From the NCBI GenBank assembly GCA_030611285.1, contig JAUWQC010000020.1:1-11268 (forward strand): a DNA stretch of 11,268 nucleotides, in the 5' to 3' direction. The stretch comes from a bacterium (lineage in GTDB: Bacteria; Actinomycetota; Humimicrobiia; Humimicrobiales; Humimicrobiaceae). The translations under genes and the position numbers were made by a program. Shown in pieces: positions 1-7,193 of this stretch; the first letter of the stretch is position 1, and every line of letters starts with the position of its first letter. Under the pieces are notes generated by a model. That model worked only from the letters and a program-made list of their open reading frames with translations, was not told the DNA's origin and did no database searches.

Positions 1-1
1 T

Positions 2-469
2 ATAAATTTACTGGAAAAAACTTTTATTATTAAACAAATTCAACCTTATTTTACTAATAAATCCGTTGAAATAGTTAAAAATCCTAAAATATATTTTATT
101 GACTGTGGTCTTAGAAATGTAATCTTACAGAATTTCAATAAAATAAACAGTAGAACGGACCAAGGTGCAACAAATGAAAATATTGTTTTTAGTGAATTAC
201 ACAAAGAAGATTTGCAAATAAATTTTTGGAGAACAAAATCACAGGCAGAAGTAGATTTTATTATCGAGAAAGTTGGGAAAATAATTCCTTTTGAGATAAA
301 AAGTAATTTGAAAAAATTTGTAGCTGGCAAGCCTATGTATAGTTTTATGAATAAATATAATGTTAAGTTTGGACTTATATTATCTGATAAATTGATAGGC
401 AAAAAAACATCAAAGAATAAAAATATCATTTTTATTCCCTCTTGGTTTAGCTTCCTTGAGCTTATTTAA
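2..469 (+). CDS. AAA-type ATPase with DUF4143 C-terminal domain (3' part only)
   Basis: The gene is cut by the left window edge. The frame is open from position 2 to a TAA at 467-469 and leaves 155 C-terminal residues. The stretch LLEKTFIIKQIQPYFTNK followed by NPKIYFIDCGLRN is characteristic of the DUF4143 region that follows the P-loop ATPase domain in this large family of archaeal and bacterial proteins. Further on, an acidic cluster (E63 in NIVFSEL), D85 in AEVDFII and FEIK at residues 97-100 form an E-D-ExK pattern like a PD-(D/E)XK nuclease-fold core. This matches the family architecture of an ATPase fused to a nuclease-like tail. The ATPase domain itself lies outside the window. Cellular role is unknown for most members; some are linked to mobile or defence contexts, but nothing here shows that. 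No terminator hairpin is obvious after the stop. The family call is quite sure; the function is not. Confidence 0.85.
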   Translation: MNLLEKTFIIKQIQPYFTNKSVEIVKNPKIYFIDCGLRNVILQNFNKINSRTDQGATNENIVFSELHKEDLQINFWRTKSQAEVDFIIEKVGKIIPFEIKSNLKKFVAGKPMYSFMNKYNVKFGLILSDKLIGKKTSKNKNIIFIPSWFSFLELI

Positions 470-498
470 AATACAACTTTAAAAGGAAGAAGATATAT

Positions 499-573
499 TT
501 GGAATATATACAGTTTCTAATTATAGGAATTATTGGAGGAATCATTGCTTGACTGGGTAAATTCTTTCTGTAA
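499..573 (+). other. Possible relic of a tiny hydrophobic-peptide gene in the 470-632 intergenic gap
   Basis: The 163-bp gap between the ATPase and the first dehydrogenase contains a purine-rich site (AAAAGGAAGAAG, 481-492) followed by TTG at 499. That frame reads a glycine-rich hydrophobic peptide (LEYIQFLIIGIIGGIIA) up to a TGA at 550-552, then LGKFFL before TAA at 571-573. It resembles the N-terminus of small membrane proteins of the GlsB/YeaQ type, so it could be a truncated gene remnant. It could equally be chance in AT-rich DNA. The promoter at 549-576 overlaps its end. Nothing else coding is visible in the gap. Confidence 0.2.
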
Positions 574-576
574 TAT
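549..576 (+). promoter_or_regulatory. Predicted sigma-A-type promoter for the dehydrogenase pair
   Basis: A TTGACT -35 element (549-554) and a TAATAT -10 element (571-576) are separated by 16 bp. Each differs from the consensus at a single position. Transcription would start near 583, giving an untranslated leader of about 50 nt before the ATG at 633. An inverted repeat, TATTTAA (574-580) and TTAAATA (590-596), overlaps the -10 and the predicted start site and might be an operator, although such repeats arise easily in AT-rich sequence. Inferred from sequence only. Confidence 0.5.
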
Positions 577-632
577 TTAAGTAACTTATTTAAATAATAG
601 ATTTTTTAAGATGATTTAATCGGAGATAGCTT

Positions 633-1670
633 ATGAAAGGTAAAATGAAAGCTCAGTTATTTTATGGACCTGAAGATGTAAGATATGAAAATATAAATAT
701 ACCTGAGATAGGGGATGATGAAGCGCTGGTTAAGATTAAGAGTGCTCTTACCTGTGGCTCGGATCTAAAGACATATAAGAGAGGTCATCCTACTATGATA
801 AAAGAAGCTTCAGTTTTTGGCCATGAATGGGCTGGCGATATTGTAGAAATAGGTAGTGACGTGGATAATTTCAAAGTAGGTGACAGAATAGCGGCAGTAA
901 ATAGTGTTCCCTGTTATGAATGTTATTACTGTAAACTTGAAAGGTACTCTCTTTGCGAGAATCTAATATACAATAATGGTGCCTATGCAGAGTATATAAA
1001 GATACCAGGAAATATATTGAAAAAAAATACATATATAATACCAGATAAAATAGATTACAGGGAAGCTGCGCTGTTAGAACCACTGGCTTGTGTAGTGCAT
1101 GGCATAGAAGAGTCCAATATTAAAACTGATGATATGGTGGTGATTAACGGCGCGGGACCTATTGGACTTATGTTTATTGCTCTAGCCAGGCTAAAAGGCG
1201 CACTTGTAATATCAGTGGACTTATCAGATGAAAGGTTAGAATATGCTAAGGATTTTGGCGCTGATTACACCATTAATGCATCAAAAGAATCTAATCAGGT
1301 TGCTGCAGTAAAAGAGCTAACTGAAGATAAAAAAGGAGTAGATGTAGCAGTTGACGCTACTGGAATCCCCGAAGTATGGGAGATGACTATCCTTATGGGT
1401 AGAAAAGGAGCTACCATTAACTTATTTGGTGGATGTGCCTCAGGTACATCAGTAAATATAGATACTCAGCTGCTGCATTACTCAGAGCTTACTATAAAAG
1501 GAGTATACCATCATACTCCTTACTATGTAAAAAAGGCATTTGATCTGATAACCTCGAGACAGATTGATACTGTTAAATTTATAACTGCTGATATGCCCCT
1601 TGAAAAACTGGTAAGTGCGCTGGAGCTTATGGGTCAGCAGAAAGGTATAAAATATAATATTACAACCTGA
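633..1670 (+). CDS. Zinc-dependent medium-chain alcohol/polyol dehydrogenase
   Basis: This is a 345-residue member of the zinc-dependent MDR superfamily, close in plan to sorbitol, threonine and galactitol dehydrogenases. It should oxidise a secondary alcohol or polyol with NAD+ in the cytoplasm; the substrate cannot be told from sequence. Catalytic-zinc ligands are C41 (TCGSD), H64-E65 (GHE) and probably E149 (LLEPLA). The structural-zinc lobe has C94, C97, C100 and C108 in the classic C-x2-C-x2-C-x7-C spacing. The Rossmann fold shows GAGPIG at 173-178, and D196 at the end of the second strand favours NAD over NADP. Length is normal for the family. The ATG at 633 is preferred because GGAG at 622-625 lies 7 nt upstream; an ATG at 645 (MKAQLFYG) matches the usual family N-terminus but has a poorer ribosome site. 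The gene is followed after 5 bp by a paralogue, so the two were probably co-transcribed from the promoter at 549-576. Confidence 0.9.
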   Translation: MKGKMKAQLFYGPEDVRYENINIPEIGDDEALVKIKSALTCGSDLKTYKRGHPTMIKEASVFGHEWAGDIVEIGSDVDNFKVGDRIAAVNSVPCYECYYCKLERYSLCENLIYNNGAYAEYIKIPGNILKKNTYIIPDKIDYREAALLEPLACVVHGIEESNIKTDDMVVINGAGPIGLMFIALARLKGALVISVDLSDERLEYAKDFGADYTINASKESNQVAAVKELTEDKKGVDVAVDATGIPEVWEMTILMGRKGATINLFGGCASGTSVNIDTQLLHYSELTIKGVYHHTPYYVKKAFDLITSRQIDTVKFITADMPLEKLVSALELMGQQKGIKYNITT

Positions 1671-1675
1671 TCATT

Positions 1676-2691
1676 ATGAAAGCTTTAATTTGCTACAATC
1701 AAAATGAATTTAAGCTGGAAGAAATAGACAGACCAGAGATACAAAAAGATGAGATGCTAATAGAGATGATATATACCAGCCTCTGTGGTTCTGATATTAT
1801 AAAGATACTTGATCCTGAAGTAAAAAAGCCGGCGGTCTTTGGACATGAAGTAGTGGGAAGAGTAGTAAAAGTTGGAAAGAATATAACAAGGTTTAACTTA
1901 GGTGATGTAGTGGTGGCTGCTCATCACATACCCTGTTACCGGTGTCATTATTGTTTACATGGTAACCACTCAATGTGCAGACACTTTAAAGAAACCAATA
2001 TATATCCAGGTTCATTCTGTCAATATATAAGGCTGTCAAAAGAACATATCAGGTATACTACTTTTAAAATCCCCCCGGACTCCAACCTTCTGGAAGCATT
2101 ATTTGTAGAACCCCTGGCCTGCTGTATCAGGGCTGTGGATAGAGTTACTTTCCGGAAAGATGATATATTTTCTGTAGTAGGGACCGGTGTTATAGGAATG
2201 CTTTTTATCCAGTTAATAAAACTATCAGGCGGCAGGGTGGTAGCTATTGAACTGGATAATGACCGGTTATCTATGGCCAGATTTCTGGGAGCAGACTGTA
2301 CTATAAATCCGTCAAACCAGAATATTGCCCGGGAAATTAAAAATATTACAGATATTGGTGTTGATATTGCATACTCACCGTAACCAATAAATATACGCTG
2401 GGTGAGGCTCTTAACTACCTTAGAGATGGAGGAACAGTTAATATTTTTGGAGTATCAGGGAAGGAAAGTAAGTTCAAAGTTGATTTTGAAAAAGTATATA
2501 AGAGAGAACTGTCCATAATTAGCTCTTATTCTGCTACTCCTGAGACGTTAAAGTGCGCTTATGATATCATAAGCAGTAAAAAAATAAATTTATCTCCCCT
2601 GATATCAGAAGTAATGCCGCTTTCAGATTTTAAAAAAGGCCTGGACCTGATGCTTCAGAGGAAAATATATAAGGTAGTATTTAAACTGTAG
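1676..2691 (+). pseudogene. Second zinc-dependent medium-chain dehydrogenase, frameshifted
   Basis: The 5' frame (1676-2383, 235 residues) encodes a normal MDR protein. It has C37 (LCGSD), H57-E58 (GHE), structural-zinc cysteines C87, C90, C93 and C101, E145 (VEPLA), GTGVIG at 169-174 and E192 ending the second Rossmann strand. It stops at TAA 2381-2383, just after GVDIAYSP. The C-terminal third continues in another frame from about 2383 (TNKYTLGEALNYLRDGG, then VNIFGVSG) to a TAG at 2689-2691. Because that frame has a TGA at 2362-2364, the shift must lie within 2365-2382. Adding one base there gives about 338 residues and makes the segment between GVD and the INLFGG/VNIFGV motif exactly as long as in the upstream paralogue (24 residues), so a one-base deletion is the simplest explanation. 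No slippery heptamer is visible, so programmed frameshifting is unlikely; a sequencing error is possible. There is no clear Shine-Dalgarno site, so translation is probably coupled to the gene 5 bp upstream. Confidence 0.85.
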
Positions 2692-2704
2692 TAGAATATA
2701 GCTC

Positions 2705-2713
2705 TGGTATAAT
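2705..2713 (+). promoter_or_regulatory. Possible extended -10 promoter before obg
   Basis: TGG immediately followed by a perfect TATAAT (2708-2713) fits an extended -10 element, which can work with a poor -35; no good -35 is seen 16-18 bp upstream. It lies in the 94-bp gap between the frameshifted dehydrogenase and obg, about 73 bp before the obg ATG. Nothing else stands out in this AT-rich gap. Confidence 0.35.
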
Positions 2714-2785
2714 TTTTAGAGTTTAACTTAAAAAACTATAAGCAGGAAAGAATAAGCATAATTATTATTTATTTTCAGGGTAGCT

Positions 2786-4093
2786 ATGTTCTTAGATGAA
2801 GCAAAAATTAATATAAAATCAGGAAACGGTGGGGATGGTATAGTTGCCTTTTTTAACTTAAAAAGCGGGAGCAGGAAAATTCCCAGCGGGGGAAACGGAG
2901 GAAAGGGCGGAGATGTAATAATAAAAGTCACCCGGGATTTGAGCACTTTATATGGATTTAAAAAGAAGATACATTTTAAAGCTGAAAACGGTAAGAATGG
3001 AGAGCCTAATAATAGAAATGGTAAAGACGGAAAGGATTTGATTATAAAAGTTCCTGCAGGAACCATAATTAAAGACGACAGGGAAAATATAATTGCTGAT
3101 CTGAGCAGTCCCGGAGATGAAATTGTTATAGCTGAAGGCGGCATAGGCGGTAGAGGAAATTCAAGTTTCGTATCTTCAAAAAGAAGGTTCCCCGCATTTG
3201 CGGAAATAGGGGAGAAAACGGAAGATTTCTGGATTAATCTTGAGTTAAGACTTGTGGCGGATGTAGCGCTGGTTGGATTTCCAAATTCCGGTAAATCTAC
3301 CATAATCAGTCGCATATCAGCGGCAAGGCCGAAAATAGCAGATTATCCTTTCACCACTTTAACTCCTAATCTGGGCGTGGTGACTGTAGATGATGAAGAC
3401 TTTGTGGTTACTGATGTCCCGGGTTTGATAAAAGGCGCGCATAAGGGGGTGGGTCTAGGGGATAAATTTTTAAGACACATAACCAGATCCATAGTACTGG
3501 CAGTAGTTTTAGACGGGCAGAGGATTATAGATGAGAGACAGGACATAATTGAGACTTTTAATATTTTAAGAGAGGAGATAAAGCTATATAATATTGATGT
3601 ATACAGAAAAGATTATGTAGTTTTAATAAATAAGATTGACCTGGTTGCTGATAGTAATAAGTTAAATAAAATTAAGAAAGTTCTTGAAAGTAAGAGTGGT
3701 AAGAGTGTTTTTTTAACATCAGCAATTACGGGGCAGGGTCTTGATAAGTTAATCTGGGATTTATATAAGAAAGTGACCTGGTGCAGAGAAGAGCTCCAGA
3801 AAGATAAAGGTATAAAACTTAAAAAACAGGAGAGAGTAAAAGTTTATAGTCTGAATAAAAGAAATCTAGAGATGGGGAAAATTAAAATTGAAAAAAATAA
3901 TAATGAATATATCGTGAAGAATAAAAAATTAGAAAGACTGGTAGCTATGACTGATTTAGAGAATGAAGAAGCATTAGATTATTTAAAATATAAATTAAAA
4001 AAAATGGGGATTGCAGACAGGCTAAAAAAGATGGGCGTCAGTGAAGGAAGTACTGTAATTATCGGAAGCCTTGTTTTTTCACTTATTGAGTAA
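2786..4093 (+). CDS. obg: GTPase Obg (CgtA), ribosome assembly and stress GTPase
   Basis: This is a 435-residue Obg GTPase, which acts in late 50S ribosome assembly and in growth and stress control. Residues 1-158 form the glycine-rich Obg fold (SGNGGDGIVAF, GGNGGKGGDV, GGIGGRGNSSF). The G domain follows, with the P-loop GFPNSGKST at 164-172, the switch/G3 motif DVPG at 210-213, G4 NKID at 282-285 and G5 TSA at 311-313. The switch I region carries the family signature DYPFTTLTPNLGVV. Residues from about 350 to the end make the C-terminal OCT domain found in Gram-positive-type Obg proteins, ending in GSTVIIGSLVFSL. The ATG at 2786 has CAGGG (2776-2780) 5 nt upstream. Obg usually follows the ribosomal protein genes rplU and rpmA; here it follows the dehydrogenases. 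proB starts 21 bp after its stop, suggesting co-transcription. Identification is secure. Confidence 0.97.
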   Translation: MFLDEAKINIKSGNGGDGIVAFFNLKSGSRKIPSGGNGGKGGDVIIKVTRDLSTLYGFKKKIHFKAENGKNGEPNNRNGKDGKDLIIKVPAGTIIKDDRENIIADLSSPGDEIVIAEGGIGGRGNSSFVSSKRRFPAFAEIGEKTEDFWINLELRLVADVALVGFPNSGKSTIISRISAARPKIADYPFTTLTPNLGVVTVDDEDFVVTDVPGLIKGAHKGVGLGDKFLRHITRSIVLAVVLDGQRIIDERQDIIETFNILREEIKLYNIDVYRKDYVVLINKIDLVADSNKLNKIKKVLESKSGKSVFLTSAITGQGLDKLIWDLYKKVTWCREELQKDKGIKLKKQERVKVYSLNKRNLEMGKIKIEKNNNEYIVKNKKLERLVAMTDLENEEALDYLKYKLKKMGIADRLKKMGVSEGSTVIIGSLVFSLIE

Positions 4094-4114
4094 ATTTTAC
4101 TTACGGGGTAATAA

Positions 4115-5251
4115 ATGGGAAACAGAAAAAAGTACCTGAAAAATATTAAAAAAATGGTCATAAAAATAGGCTCCAGCAGTCTTACTTCGAAAGCAGGCGG
4201 GTTGGATAAAGTTAATATGAGGAGATTTGTAAATGAAGTCAGCTCCCTGATCAAAAGAGGAATGGGAGTGATAATAGTTACCAGCGGAGCAATTGCTGCT
4301 GGTCTGGAGAATTTAAATATCAAAAAAAAGCCGGAAGATATAGCTCTTCTTCAAGCTGCTGCTTCTATAGGTCAGGTAGAGCTTATGAGGCTGTACAGTA
4401 ATTTATTTTCAAAAAATAATTTAAAGATAGGCCAGATACTGTTAACTCATGAGGATACTACCAGAAGGGAGCAGTATCTTAATATTAAAAATACCATAAA
4501 AAATTTAATCGGTTTAAATATTGTCCCTGTAATTAATGAAAATGACAGCGTAGCTGTAGATGAAATAAAATTTGGAGACAATGATAAGTTAGCTGCTCTG
4601 GTTGCAATTCTGGCGGAAGCAGATGTTTTAATAATTTTAACTGATATTGACGGAATGTATGATAAAAACCCCAGGATTTATAGTGAGGCAAAGCTAATTC
4701 CATTTGTCGATAAAATAAATGAAGATATGGAAAACGCAGCAGAGGGAATCGGATCAACTTATGGCATTGGTGGAATGAAATCCAAAATAAAAGCTGCAAA
4801 AATTTGCTCTTTTTCTGGTATAAAAACAATAATTGCAAATAGCAGAAAGAAAAATATTTTAGATAAAATTATTGCTGGTGAGGATGTAGGAACTTTCTTT
4901 ACCCCTCAGACTGCAAAAAAGGTAAAAAGTATAAAGAAGTGGATAGCTTTCGGCAAGAAAACCAAAGGGAGTATAGTTATTGACAGAGGAGCAGAAGAAG
5001 CTGTGTTAAATAAAGGCAAAAGCATACTGGCAGTTGGTGTGGTAAAGGTTGATGGTAAGTTTAATAAAGGCGATACATTGAAGGTATTTTCACTTGACAG
5101 TAAATTGATTGCCAAGGGAATTAGCAACTTTTCGAGTGAGGATATAGAAAAAATAAAAGGGAAAAACAGAGAAAAGATTTTATCTGAATTTGATACTTCG
5201 ATGTGTAGTGAAGTAATCCACAGGGATTGTCTGGTGGTTTTTAAACAGTAA
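4115..5251 (+). CDS. proB: Glutamate 5-kinase with PUA domain
   Basis: ProB phosphorylates L-glutamate with ATP to gamma-glutamyl phosphate, the first and normally feedback-inhibited step of proline synthesis, in the cytoplasm. The 378-residue protein begins with an amino-acid kinase domain: KIGSSSL (17-23) and VTSGAIAAG (55-63) for phosphate binding, NENDSVAVDE (141-150) and FGDNDKLAALVA (153-164) for glutamate binding, LTDIDGMYDKNP (175-186), and GIGGMKSKIKAAK (217-229) near the nucleotide site. Residues from about 276 to the end form a PUA domain (GSIVIDRGAEEAV, then SILAVGVV and FNKGDTLKV), the usual full-length bacterial architecture. The ATG at 4115 has GGGGT (4105-4109) 5 nt upstream; M14 lacks such a site. 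The gene lies between obg and proA, as in many Gram-positive-type genomes. No missing key residue was noticed, so it should be functional. Confidence 0.96.
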   Translation: MGNRKKYLKNIKKMVIKIGSSSLTSKAGGLDKVNMRRFVNEVSSLIKRGMGVIIVTSGAIAAGLENLNIKKKPEDIALLQAAASIGQVELMRLYSNLFSKNNLKIGQILLTHEDTTRREQYLNIKNTIKNLIGLNIVPVINENDSVAVDEIKFGDNDKLAALVAILAEADVLIILTDIDGMYDKNPRIYSEAKLIPFVDKINEDMENAAEGIGSTYGIGGMKSKIKAAKICSFSGIKTIIANSRKKNILDKIIAGEDVGTFFTPQTAKKVKSIKKWIAFGKKTKGSIVIDRGAEEAVLNKGKSILAVGVVKVDGKFNKGDTLKVFSLDSKLIAKGISNFSSEDIEKIKGKNREKILSEFDTSMCSEVIHRDCLVVFKQ

Positions 5252-5269
5252 TTTTAACCTGCTGTTTTG

Positions 5270-5278
5270 TGTTATAAT
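5270..5278 (+). promoter_or_regulatory. Possible extended -10 promoter before proA
   Basis: TGT followed directly by TATAAT (5273-5278) forms a second extended -10 element, much like the one before obg. It sits in the 48-bp gap between proB and proA, and a transcript starting near 5285 would have a leader of only about 15 nt, just long enough to include the GGAGG site. No good -35 is seen. It may be an internal promoter or a chance match in AT-rich sequence. Confidence 0.25.
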
Positions 5279-5299
5279 AACTAAAAACTGGAGGAATTC

Positions 5300-6556
5300 A
5301 TGGATGTAGTTTTAGAAATAGCAAAAAGAGCAAAAGAAAATACAAAGTTTATTTCTAATGCAAATACGAAGGTTAAAAACAAAATACTATCTGATATTTC
5401 AAAATATCTTATCGCCAGTACCGAGGAAATAATAAAAGAAAATAAAAAAGATCTGGAAATATCCACCCAGGAAGGAATGTCTGATAGTTTACTGGATAGG
5501 TTAAAATTAGACAGGAAAAGAATAGAAAAAAAAGCAGAAAGTATAGACAAGGTTATCAAATTCACTGATCCTGTAGGGGAAGTAGTTTTTGGATATAATC
5601 TTCCCAATGGCTTGATTCTGAAGAATATCAGGGTACCTCTGGGAGTTGTGGGAATAATATATGAAGCCAGGCCTGATGTTACTATTGATGCTTCGGTTCT
5701 GTGCCTTAAAGCAGGAAATTGTATTATTCTAAGAGGAAGTTCCCATACACTTAATACCAATAAAAAATTGGTCCAGGTAATGGGCAGGGCTCTAAAAGAT
5801 AATGATTTTCCGGATGGAATAATACAGATTATCCCCTCTGCTGATAGGGAAGATGCGGTCAGGTTAATGCAACTCCGGCAATACATAGATGTTCTTATCC
5901 CAAGAGGGGGTAAGAGCTTGATTGAGAGTGTGGTAGAAAATTCAAAAGTGCCTGTGATTGAAACAGGAATTGGAAATTGCCATGTTTATATTGATAATGC
6001 ACTGGAAAATATTAGCGTAGACAAAATTGCAGAAATAGTAATAAATGCAAAGACACAGCGGCCAAGCGTTTGTAATGCGGCTGAAAAATTACTGGTACAT
6101 AAAGATGTTGCCCAAAAAATACTGCCTGCAGTGCTTAAAAAACTTGAAGAAAAAAATGTAAAGCTTCTGGGGTGCAGCATATCTAAAAAAATATATTCAT
6201 CTATGGGAATAGCTTCTGAAGAGGACTGGTATGAGGAATATCTGGATTATAAAATGGCAGTTAAAGTGGTTGACAGCATTGAAGAGGCAGTAATGCATAT
6301 AAATAAATATGGCTCTAATCATACTGAAACTATAATTACATCAAACTATCAGAATTCAATTTATTTTACCAGGGAAATAGATTCGGCAGTTGTTTTCGTT
6401 AATGCTTCTACAAGGTTTACAGACGGCGAGCAGTTTGGAATGGGAGCGGAAATTGGGATAAGCACCCAGAAGCTTCACTGGCGTGGGCCTATGGGGTTAA
6501 GAGAACTTACTACCAATAAGTTTATAGTATTAGGTGAGGGTCAGATAAGGGAATAA
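5300..6556 (+). CDS. proA: Glutamate-5-semialdehyde dehydrogenase (gamma-glutamyl phosphate reductase)
   Basis: ProA reduces the unstable gamma-glutamyl phosphate made by ProB to glutamate 5-semialdehyde with NADPH, the second step of proline synthesis. The 418-residue length is typical of this aldehyde-dehydrogenase-fold family. Visible landmarks are RVPLGVVGIIYEARPDVT (111-128), LKAGNCIILRGSSH (136-149) and IPRGGKSLI (200-208) in the cofactor domain, then ETGIGNCHVY (221-230) and QRPSVCNAAEKLLVH (253-267) with catalytic C258. EEDWYEEYLDYKMAVKVV (307-324) and the C-terminal GAEIGISTQKLHWRGPMGL (382-400) are also family hallmarks; the W in HWRGPMG replaces the alanine commonly found there. 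GGAGG at 5290-5294 lies 5 nt before the ATG at 5300. proC, needed to finish the pathway, is not in the window. Identification is secure. Confidence 0.97.
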   Translation: MDVVLEIAKRAKENTKFISNANTKVKNKILSDISKYLIASTEEIIKENKKDLEISTQEGMSDSLLDRLKLDRKRIEKKAESIDKVIKFTDPVGEVVFGYNLPNGLILKNIRVPLGVVGIIYEARPDVTIDASVLCLKAGNCIILRGSSHTLNTNKKLVQVMGRALKDNDFPDGIIQIIPSADREDAVRLMQLRQYIDVLIPRGGKSLIESVVENSKVPVIETGIGNCHVYIDNALENISVDKIAEIVINAKTQRPSVCNAAEKLLVHKDVAQKILPAVLKKLEEKNVKLLGCSISKKIYSSMGIASEEDWYEEYLDYKMAVKVVDSIEEAVMHINKYGSNHTETIITSNYQNSIYFTREIDSAVVFVNASTRFTDGEQFGMGAEIGISTQKLHWRGPMGLRELTTNKFIVLGEGQIRE

Positions 6557-6557
6557 A

Positions 6558-7193
6558 ATGGAAAAAAGCGGTAAATTTTATAAAAAAATTGGAATTATGG
6601 GAGGGACATTTAACCCTATCCATAATGGTCATTTAGTTACTGCCCAGGAAGCATTAAGTCAATTTAAGCTGGATAAAGTGATTTTTATACCTACCAGTAA
6701 CCCACCGCATAAAATTGAAAATGAAGTAGCCAGTGCTGAAGATAGGTATATAATGACTGTTATTGCTACTTCTTCAAACAGTAATTTTTTTGTTTCAAGA
6801 ATGGAAATAGACAGGAAAGGTAAGTCATATACTATAGATACAGTCCGGCAGCTAAGGAAAATATATGGCAAGAATTTGTTACTATATTTTATAACCGGCG
6901 CTGATGCCATTTTAGAGATACTTACCTGGAAGAATACCGGTGAGATAGTTTCACTCTGTAAGTTTATAGCTGCAACCAGGCCAGGATATAACCTGTCGCG
7001 TATAGAAGATTTAAGAAAAAGACTTTCTGGCAAAGCTGGAGCTACTGATAAGAAAATATATGTAATGGAGATACCAGCTCTTTCTATTTCTTCAACTGAT
7101 ATAAGAAATAGGGTAAGGCATAACAGACCAATAGATTACCTGCTTCCTGAGGGGGTTAGCAATTATATTTTAAAACATGGACTTTATAAATAG
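6558..7193 (+). CDS. nadD: Nicotinate-nucleotide adenylyltransferase
   Basis: NadD joins nicotinate mononucleotide and ATP to make deamido-NAD, a required late step of NAD synthesis. The 211-residue protein has the nucleotidyltransferase nucleotide-binding signature GIMGGTFNPIHNGHL (12-26), in which HNGH is the catalytic HxGH motif. The substrate loop PTSNPPHK follows at 45-52. After it come the conserved TGADAILEILTWKN (113-126), the AATRPGY segment (138-144) and the C-terminal ISSTDIR (177-183). The ATG follows the proA stop after one base, with AAGGG at 6547-6551 inside the end of proA as ribosome site, so the two genes should be co-transcribed and translationally coupled. Its last 17 bases overlap yqeK. 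The family call is secure. NadD and YqeK neighbours are common in Firmicutes. Confidence 0.96.
   Translation: MEKSGKFYKKIGIMGGTFNPIHNGHLVTAQEALSQFKLDKVIFIPTSNPPHKIENEVASAEDRYIMTVIATSSNSNFFVSRMEIDRKGKSYTIDTVRQLRKIYGKNLLLYFITGADAILEILTWKNTGEIVSLCKFIAATRPGYNLSRIEDLRKRLSGKAGATDKKIYVMEIPALSISSTDIRNRVRHNRPIDYLLPEGVSNYILKHGLYK

Noticed and set aside
550..552. TGA read as tryptophan (alternative genetic code)
   Set aside because: TGA ends the first dehydrogenase and the LCP-like protein at the expected family length, and tryptophan is encoded by TGG throughout.
2728..3315. A long open frame on the minus strand opposite obg
   Set aside because: It is the complement of the glycine-rich Obg N-terminus, has a Pro/Ser/Phe-rich composition without recognisable domains, and the + strand gene is certain.
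5243..5267. AAACAG/CTGTTT hairpin after proB as a terminator
   Set aside because: The stem is only 6 bp and mostly A-T, the loop is 13 nt and no clean T-run follows.
5281..5886. A 201-codon open frame on the minus strand opposite proA
   Set aside because: It mirrors a well-conserved proA coding region and its translation shows no family motif or ribosome site.
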